Below, in pieces: positions 56,738-64,000 of a DNA stretch of 64,000 bases. This DNA comes from Lycium barbarum (lineage: Eukaryota > Streptophyta > Magnoliopsida > Solanales > Solanaceae): NCBI RefSeq assembly GCF_019175385.1, contig NC_083346.1, forward strand, positions 119,353,771 through 119,417,770, given 5' to 3'. A program made the position numbers and the translations under genes. The notes under the pieces were generated by a model, which was given only the letters and a program-made list of their open reading frames with translations, had not been told where the DNA came from and did not search any database. How positions within the stretch are numbered: position 1 is the stretch's first letter; the number at the start of each line of letters is the position of its first letter.

Positions 56738-57331
56738 TTGTTTTTATGATCTCTTCATTCAAGGGTCATCAAGTTGAATCTTCATCAAGAGACAGGGCAA
56801 ATACTCACTTTGCTTTATTTGAGATAAGTTCTTTGAAGTTGCATATGGAACAATATGGTCTTCACAAGCAGATAGGGCCAGTAGTCTTTTTGGCTGCCTT
56901 TCAAGTGGGCATACTGCTGAACTCATGGGGATACCTGCCAAATTTCCACCGAGTAAGTTCTTCATTGTGATTCTGATTTTGAGATGGAATTACCTGTATT
57001 GTGAAGGGGAATATTGCCTGTATTGTGAAGGTCAGTGAGAAATATTTAAGTCTGGTTGATGGTTTAAGAACATTCCTTGTAGTATTATATATAGGGGTTT
57101 GTGGAGGAATTGATGAATCTTTTAACTGATTTTTGCATGAGTCAGCTATGGGCCATCAGAAATAACCGCAAACGATCATGCATGTGCTTTTTTAGAATTT
57201 TCTTTTGTACCAAGAAGAAAAGGTTGTTAGGAAGATGAGAGTATTTATAATCTTTTTTGTTGATTGAAATTTGAATATTCAAAAATCAAAGTGTAGCGCA
57301 TGTGCAACCTCCCCCTTTATTATTATTATTA
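56738..57331 (-). pseudogene. GEM-like 5' fragment: promoter and exon 1 only
   Basis: This stretch matches 40655-41225 of copy 1 with only a few differences. It has exon 1 (56809-56965; start MKNLLGGNLAGIPMSS, with VCPLERQ for VCSIERQ), the donor CAAA|GTGAGT, leader, TATA motif (57084-57095) and upstream region. Homology stops within intron 1; exons 2-4 are absent. To the left it joins copy-4-type flank, to the right a (TTA)n stretch with foldback elements. It cannot encode a GRAM domain. Transcripts might splice on into copy 4, which is untested. Confidence 0.85.
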
Positions 57332-57812
57332 CGGAAAAGGGCCAAAATTACTCCTGAACTTTGAAAAATAGTTCATTTATACCCTTCGTTATACTTTAGG
57401 GTCAATTATACCCTTACAGTTATACTATGGGGTCAATTATACCCTTATGACTAACGGCTGCCACGTGGCATCATCCCAACCCTTCAAAATTATTTTACCC
57501 TCAAATAATTTTTTACCCACTAAAATAACTCAACAATTTTTTTTCCAGCAAAAATAATACGAAATTATTTTTATTTTTTTTCCTGGAAAAAATATCCGTA
57601 TTATTTTTGCTCGAAAAACAAAATCGGGTTGAGTTATTTTAGTGGGTAAAATAATTTTGAAGGGTTGGGATGACGCCACGTGGCAGCCGTTAGTCATAAG
57701 GGTATAATTAACCTCATAGTATAACTGTAAGGGTATAATTGGCCCTAAAGTATAACGAAGGGTATAAATGAACTATTTTTCAAAGTTCAGGGGTAATTTT
57801 GACCCTTTTCCG
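57332..57812. mobile_element. Foldback element A, 481 bp
   Basis: Almost a full palindrome. It starts CGGAAAAGGGCCAAAATTAC and ends GTAATTTTGACCCTTTTCCG. The arms contain repeats of GGGTATAATTG and ATAACTGTAAGGGTAT. CACGTG occurs at 57462-57467 and 57677-57682 in a GCCACGTGGCA context. It is inserted in a TTA microsatellite. No coding capacity. Confidence 0.85.
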
Positions 57813-57830
57813 TTATTATTATTATTATTA

Positions 57831-58334
57831 CGGAAAAGGGCTAAAATTACCCCTGAACTTTGAAAAATAGTTCATTTATACCCTTCGTTATACTTTAGGG
57901 CCAATTATACCCTTACCGTTATACTATGGGGTCAATTATACCCTTATGGCTAACTGCTGACACGTGGCATCATCCCAGCCCTTTAAAATTATTTTACCCT
58001 CAAATAATTTTTTACCCACTAAAATAACTCAACAATTTTTTTCCAGCAAAAATAATACGAAATTATTTTTATTTTTTTTTCCTGGAAAAAGTATCTGTAT
58101 TATTTTTGCTAGAAAAAAAAAATCGGGTCGGGTTGAGTTATTTTAGTGGGTAAAAAATTATTTGAGGGTAAAATAATTTTGAAGGGCTGGGATGATGCCA
58201 CGTGGCAACAATTAGTCATAAGGGTATAATTGACCACATAGTATAACTGTAAGGGTATAATTGGCCCTAAAGTATAACGAAGGGTATGAATAAACTATTT
58301 TTCAAAGTTCAGGGATAATTTTGACCATTTTCCG
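57831..58334. mobile_element. Foldback element B, 504 bp
   Basis: A second copy of the same family in the same orientation, separated from A by TTA repeats. It ends GACCATTTTCCG. CACGTG is at 57961-57966 and 58199-58204. The 60-codon ORF inside (57964-58146) follows from the palindrome. Confidence 0.85.
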
Positions 58335-58346
58335 TTATTATTATTA

Positions 58347-61300
58347 CTAGTTAATTTGCCCGCGCTTCGCGCAATCGGATAAATCATTTTATTTATTTAA
58401 TTGATATAAAATAAATACAATCTTATATTATTAAAATAAATTATAAAACACAGATATGAAGAAATGAAGTAATATATAAGGAAAAATACATATTGAAATA
58501 AAACATCAAAATAAAAGTATCACATACTTTTTCTGTAGATTTACAATGGTAAAGTTCTCGTCCCTAAATGTATGCCTAACTAATCAATTCCTCTTTTTCT
58601 TCAAATTAATAGTGTTCCCCATCATATAAAGTCCTTCATTCGAATGCAATCATCCTTGCTACTATCCAATTATCCTGTCTTAGGCTAACATAGTTGAAGG
58701 ACTCAATGGTGAATCATATGAATATTGGGTAATATAACTGCAACATGAAGTGTTAGAATATAATCGGATGTTGACATATTTCCTTTTTGTACCATGAGGC
58801 TCCTGTGAGAATGCTAAGTTGGCATTGACCCACTGATAACCTGTTCAAATTGCGCTCTTCAGCAGCAAATTTTAAGTAATCTGAAAATGCAGAAGTCTTG
58901 CTCGAATGCTTTTTCAAACTTCAGTACTCAAGCCTCCCACGCTTATTAGATCCCTTAATATCAGTTGTTTGCTCTATTACTCCAACAAAAAGCAAGTCGA
59001 AGGAAGCTCAATATATATATTTCCGACTCTACACTGCACAATGGCAACGCGATACTTAATTCCAATGTAAAGTAAGAGGGGACTTTTGGGATTTGTAGTA
59101 GAAAGTAAAACATGTTGAGACTTTTGAAATTTGTAGTAGAAAGTAAAATAGAAGGACGCTTTCGGGCTTCTATAATTACCGAAGTGATATAACATGATGG
59201 AGTCAAAGAGTTTTATCCTCTCAACAATGGAAAATAACCAAAATATATAATGTTATTAGACATTTTAAAATGAAGTAAATGAAGAAATGAAAGGAAAAAG
59301 GGCAAAGTAAAGGAGAAAAAGATAAATGAGCATCTTAGCAAAGAGAGGTGACTCGGCACCTCTTCTATCCCAGCTAATGTGTAGAATTGAATATTGCTAG
59401 GATTTAATAGATGTGATGATTCAAAATAGCATAACAACAAAGGCATAAGAAATCTAACAAAAACATTACAGTTGAAGTTGGAATGTTTTTAATAAATGAG
59501 AGTGACAGTTCAAATGTTTACCTAAAAATGATGATAGTGTTCTCAACAAAGCCGTTGTCCTTACTTTCATCCAACAAACCATATTTGCTTCTCTCTTGAA
59601 GGATCGTAGCCTAATTAAGATGATTAATAGAAAGAAGAGGAAAATCAGAAGGAGGTTGAATTAAGAGGGTTAAGGAAGGGTGCGGCTTTTGATTTTGTAA
59701 CCGAAGGTAACAAATAAATAAAAACATAAAGGAAAGAGGCTAAATAATAGGAAAACGGCAAAAAACAGATAAAAAAGATAAGTCCAAATCCTGACTTAGG
59801 AGCTAACTTTTCATCTCGGAATGATCCAAAATAGACAGCTAAAGTGAAGATATAAAAATCTGCCAAATTGACAAAGGAAATAACACTCAAATGTAATCTA
59901 TCTTATTAGTGAATAACTTGATCGTGTGGTTAACTCCAGAGAAGAAACTACCAAAACAAAGAAAAAGGCTCCATTTCGAGAAACTATACTTCTTGAAGGT
60001 CATTTTGTTTTGCTACTTCTCTGCTTTTGAAAAACATTTTTTTAAATGAACTTCTCTTCAGTAGATCAACCAACAGATTTTTCAACAAGAACCAATATGC
60101 ACAACTGAACAATAAGACCAAATTAGTGAACCTAAATTAATAGACCAAGAAAGCTATAATGGTCATTATTTTTACATCAGACAGTTACTACACTTTGAAT
60201 GTGAATCCTAGGAACAAATTCTAAGTAAGATACAATTGGTAAAAAGCTATTTCCCCTTGCTATTAGCTTATTTACATGTATCAGGAAAAGGGGTGCATGA
60301 GTCTATCTAAATCTGTAGAGCAGTACACCTTTCAGGGGAGGGAACTTGGCAAAGCCAAATAAATAACTAAGAGCAAAACCTTATAAATCATAATCCAAAA
60401 ACAATAGTACTCGAAAGCAGTGACAATATCATTTCCGAATGCCACAAAGGCCTTATCAATAATCTCAAGAGGCAAAGCATTTTCTAGCTCCGATCCTCTT
60501 CCAACCTATACATACGTCATATAACAAAAGAAAAGCCACCAGCTTTCCCAGAAAGGCGGTAAACTACCCACAGATAAAGACTAATGAAATTTAGACATTC
60601 CAAGAGCAACTACTATTGCGACTAATGGAACTATTCAATTATTCCACTCTGAGTTGGTGTAAACACGAACGAAGTTTAACAACAAATTTATCATTAAAAT
60701 AGCTGCTATTGCTTTAGAAGCCTTACAATTAGTTAGTTTATGTTAGTTGGGTCAGTGATAAATCCCATAGTAATCAAATTGAAAGTAATAAACATTGATT
60801 ACACAGCATAAAAATCTAAATGTGAAGAGTACAAACACATAATTGATGGATAAGGCACATAAATAGAGAAAACATTTATTGAAGAGAGATTAATATGATG
60901 AATGATTGAAGAACAAATAAGGTTATAATAGTCAAAAAGCCCTTTTTATTCATAGTTTCTTAAAGGACATATAAAAGAAAAACACTACAGGTAAAATGGA
61001 CCGGAGGGAATATATCAGGTTAAGAAAAGATCTAAAAACGAAGAATAGAAAACAGTAAAATATAAGAATGCTAATTATTAACGAAACAATTTAATCCATT
61101 CAAATAAAATTAATAATTACTTTTCATTTCATTGCCGAAATCTTCTAACCTCTTTGTTTCTTTATTTCTCTTATGATATGCATAAATTATTGATAATTTA
61201 AAAATTACTTCAAATTCTTCTTTATCCTACAAATCACACTGATTGAAGCAAATAAAATGCAAATGCAATCTTTGTAGGATAGCCACAACATAGTACTTGG

Positions 61301-61984
61301 AAAATGGCACAGTAATCAAATAGAAATACGTAGATGCTGACACAAAAAGTTAATTAACTTGGAAGAAAAGGGAGAGAAGAACGACAATACTAAGTACCGA
61401 TAAATAGTGATTGATCTTTTGCTCCAATTACTGGAAAAATGCTTCTCTTCACTTTGTGATTGAAGCTGCAAGAAAGTGAAGCCAAATGACCAAAAGGTTG
61501 AAATTTTAATAACTGGATGTAAACGAAACACAGTCCAAAAATCATTTTCCATATTAAGATAAATCAAGTGAGGAAAAAGTGAAGTATATCATAGTTGAAG
61601 CAGATTTTCCAATAAAAATGTCAGAAGAGAAATAGGATCTCTAGTCTTTGATATTGGCGTTGATGGATTTCCAGCGGGTCGGCTCATAAGTGAAGGTGGT
61701 CAGAAGAAAGGAATACCTGGAGGAAGGAGGACAAAATAAGAGAGGGAAGAGAGATGAGCGTTTGGAATAGGTGTGATGAATGAGGGAATGAGAAACGGTT
61801 CGGAGGAAACGTTATGTTTTATGAGGACCCGCGGCTTTTGTATGTGTTTTGGTAATAATCAGTAAATTGGGAAAATAGGAGAAAACTCCAAAAATTGGAG
61901 AAAAAAAATAAATGAGCTTCTTGGCTTCAGAGAGTGTCACGTCAACGGGCCTTTGGCCTATTTTTATATGATATATATATATGA
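58347..61984 (-). mobile_element. Non-autonomous Helitron-like element
   Basis: On the minus strand it begins TCATATATATATATC after an A (61985) and ends CTAG before a T (58346), the A|TC...CTAG|T insertion mode of Helitrons. About 11 bases before CTAG is a short hairpin (GCGCGAAGCGC). There are no terminal inverted repeats, and no Rep/helicase reading frame is present, so it depends on other copies. About 3.64 kb. The right end is less certain than the left. One coding-like stretch lies inside. Confidence 0.65.
60411..60505 (-). pseudogene. Coding-like exon inside the Helitron
   Basis: Between a good acceptor (TATAG|GTTGG at 60505) and a donor (TTTCGA|GTACT at 60411/60410) the minus strand reads 31 codons without stop: VGRGSELENALPLEIID then KAFVAFGNDIVTAFE. 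Its composition is protein-like, unlike its AT-rich surroundings. I do not recognise the family. Probably a captured gene fragment. No partner exon was found with confidence. Confidence 0.4.
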
Positions 61985-63235
61985 TTACTGTTTGACTCGC
62001 ACAGAGTTTAATGAAGAAATGAAAGACTTTTGAAACTTATATCTAGAATAAGTTTTAAATATTTCTATTGCTATAAATCATCTCATTAAGAGTAAAAAGG
62101 AGAATTATAAACTTAAATCATTTTGCAAAATATCAAACCATGACATTTTGCTTCACATATATGTTTCAACAAATCATGCATATTAAGATTTGGGGGGGGG
62201 GGGGGGGGGGGTTAGTATGGACATTTTCCGGCAATTTTTTCATGTCCGTTCAGTCAAAAAATTTTGAAAAATATTTTTCTTAGGAAAAATGACTTCCCTA
62301 ATAAAAGTACAGAGAACAAGTCCACAAGTGGCATTTCACCAACCCCCAACGCAACCCACGCATCAGCCACTCCCCACCCCCCACCCCCCACCCAACCCAA
62401 CCACTAACCACCAAACCCCAACTACTTCCGCAATCCATGCACCCCCACACAACCCACCCCCCTCAACCACCAAACTCCAACCACTCTCGCAACCCATGTA
62501 CCACCCACCCCTAACCCTCACCCCAAGCCCCACTAGCCCAGTGCCCCCCTCCACCCCTCTGGTTGGGGGATGGGAAATGGGGGTTTGTATGTTATGGAGT
62601 GGTGGGGTTGGGTGGCTATTTTTCGACAAATGTTTTCTATCAACCAAAAGAACATCAGAAAATAAGTAAGAAATTTACTTATTTTCCACTACTCAAATGA
62701 CCATGAGAAAATAAGTAAAAATTCACTTATTTTCTTAGAACACATTTTCCTCCGTACCGAACGCACCCTCAACTGTTATCCAAATTATTGGGGTGGCATG
62801 TTGGTAAGTAAGTTTTTTCTAAGATCCCTTGTTAGCTAGCTTTGAACTCGTTTTTCTTACTCATCTCCCTAAACTACTTCCTATCTTGTTCCTCTTGTCC
62901 AATAATTAAGTACACGCAAGAGCATAAACATACATCTTTTTTTTTTTTTTTGGTGTGTGTGTATATGTCTTGTGAGATAGAGAGAGACCTCATGCTTCGT
63001 AGTTTCATTTGGAGGAGCTTGATCAAGCAGTGGAGTAATTTCAATATGCTGTGCCATTCCTCTTAGATAAATTTCTTGAAACTGCAATTCCACCGTGAGA
63101 GAGAGAAATAGAGTTGTTAAAATGGTACAGTATCAAACATTAAAGGCAGTATATATCGACATCCCTTTGAACTTGTAAGTATATCTTATTTAGACACTTA
63201 AATTTCAACATGCTTCAATAATTGCACGCTTGAAC
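61985..63235. repeat. Low-complexity and repeat-derived stretch
   Basis: A run of 20 G is at 62192-62211. 62335-62570 is C/A-rich (ACCCCCCACC type), producing Pro-rich and Gly-rich chance ORFs. Around it are AAAATGACTTCCCT and AACACATTTTCCTCCGTACC motifs, typical of a dispersed plant repeat, plus two units of GAAAATAAGTAA-AA-TTCACTTATTTTC near 62650-62740. A T run is at 62938-62952. No gene. Confidence 0.55.
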
Positions 63236-63430
63236 ACCAGTTGCGGAGCTAGAAATTTTATTAAGGAATGTCAAAATATGAAAGTAGACACACGTAAAAA
63301 ATAAGCGGAGTTAACATATAGTATTTATACATAAAACTAAAATTTTGATTGAGCTAAATAGTGAAATTTTCCAGCGAAAGGGTGTCAATTAACACCCCTT
63401 AGCATAAGGTGGCTCCGCCACTGCTGAACA
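63236..63430. mobile_element. Short MITE (GTGGCGGAGCCAC family)
   Basis: Left end CAGTTGCGGAGCTAGAAATT and right end AGGTGGCTCCGCCACTGCT are inverted. The core has GTGTCAATTAACACCCC. Related to 55445-55612. Confidence 0.65.
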
Positions 63431-63884
63431 CGGGATACATGTCCCTATTGTGCACTTTCGACTCAAATTTTGAAAAAGTTTTACATGTATTCTAAAGCGT
63501 TCATACCTAAATAAGTTAAACACATAAAATATGTTACCTCTTTTAATTTAAAACTGTACACCATCCCCATCACAACACAATAACATACTACATCTTAAAA
63601 TTTAGGATGATATATTACGCACGAATACTAATAATTTCGTGAAGTTTTTAGTTAGGTATAGTAAAAGAGCAAATTCAAAGTATGAACGTTAAGAGAAACT
63701 GGTCCAAATCTTTTTTGTCTATATCTCAAAATTTAGTTTTAATTTTCATTTTAGATTATTCAAGTATCCCAAACTAATCCTAATATGGGAGACTTTAAAT
63801 TAAAATTTAAAAGAAAAAAAGAAAGAAGAAAAATTGAAACAGATTAACTGCTTTGCAATTGAAAAGACTAGAAATTTAGAAAGA
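63431..63884. other. Intergenic, AT-rich
   Basis: No ORF or structured element recognised. Confidence 0.4.
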
Positions 63885-64000
63885 ACTGAGCTGCTCAACC
63901 GGTAAGAGGCGATTCCCTCAGGGGAATGTAAAGGAGCTTGAGGTTCCGGGTTCGATACTCGTAGCGCTGCAGCGTGAAGATGGCTTAGTTGTGCGAACCG
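63885..64000 (+). mobile_element. tRNA-derived SINE, cut by window edge
   Basis: GAGCTGCTCAACCGGTAAGAG resembles a tRNA A box and GGTTCCGGGTTCGATACTCG contains a good B box (GGTTCGATACTC). The sequence continues with GCTGCAGCGTGAAGATGGCTT, as in tRNA-derived SINEs, not as a tRNA acceptor stem. Confidence 0.6.

Noticed and set aside
57964..58146. 60-codon ORF
   Set aside because: It is part of foldback element B and is explained by the palindrome.
62289..62669. 126-codon proline/threonine-rich ORF and its glycine-rich minus-strand shadow
   Set aside because: Both arise from a C/A-rich low-complexity tract inside repeat-like DNA. There is no domain or splice context.
63885..64000. Possible tRNA gene because of a good B box
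   Set aside because: No acceptor-stem pairing at the expected distance and the sequence runs on as in tRNA-derived SINEs.

Overview
The window is nuclear DNA from a flowering plant, most likely a member of the Solanaceae. The evidence is AT-rich sequence, GT-AG introns, plastid- and mitochondrion-type plant genes, and many short dispersed repeats. Several repeats have the TTG-rich tail (GGGTATGTTGTTGTTG) of the tobacco TS SINE family. The species cannot be fixed from the sequence alone.

Layout. 1-3044 (minus): 5' part of an HCF107-type plastid RNA-binding HAT-repeat gene, running off the left edge. 3045-10230: no convincing gene; TRIM and MITE relics, large foldback elements, and a five-unit repeat array. 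10231-11743 (plus): leader and intronless CDS of an isoprenylcysteine methyltransferase (ICMT). 13198-16454 (minus): a two-exon LRR receptor kinase of the EFR/Xa21 type. 16455-21239: repeats, including a LINE reverse-transcriptase fragment split by a MITE. 21240-23369 (plus): an intronless PPR gene resembling SLO2. 25665-29825 (plus): a five-exon plastid FAD synthetase (RIBF type). 33800-34345: a broken second copy of the 5' end of the next gene. 35805-38210 (plus): a two-exon F-box/LRR gene. 39562-57331 (minus): a tandem array of GEM-like GRAM-domain genes with three intact copies, one pseudogene and one 5'-only fragment. 57332-58334: two tandem foldback elements. 58347-61984: a Helitron-like element. 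61985-64000: low-complexity sequence, a MITE and a tRNA-derived SINE at the right edge.

The order ICMT, FAD synthetase, F-box/LRR, GEM-like cluster matches, from memory, Arabidopsis At5g23320-At5g23370 and in part its duplicate At5g08335-At5g08350. The receptor kinase and PPR gene lie between ICMT and FAD synthetase here. The products act in separate pathways (CaaX protein methylation, FAD synthesis, SCF ubiquitination, GRAM/ABA responses), so this is conserved gene order and not a functional operon.

The most unusual points are: a sequence around the FAD synthetase exon-1 splice donor that is tandemly repeated and also occurs in the ICMT leader; recent turnover inside the GEM-like array; a promoter-plus-start duplication of the F-box gene that was later hit by a MITE; and a coding-like exon inside the Helitron. 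I found no CRISPR array, rRNA or functional tRNA gene.
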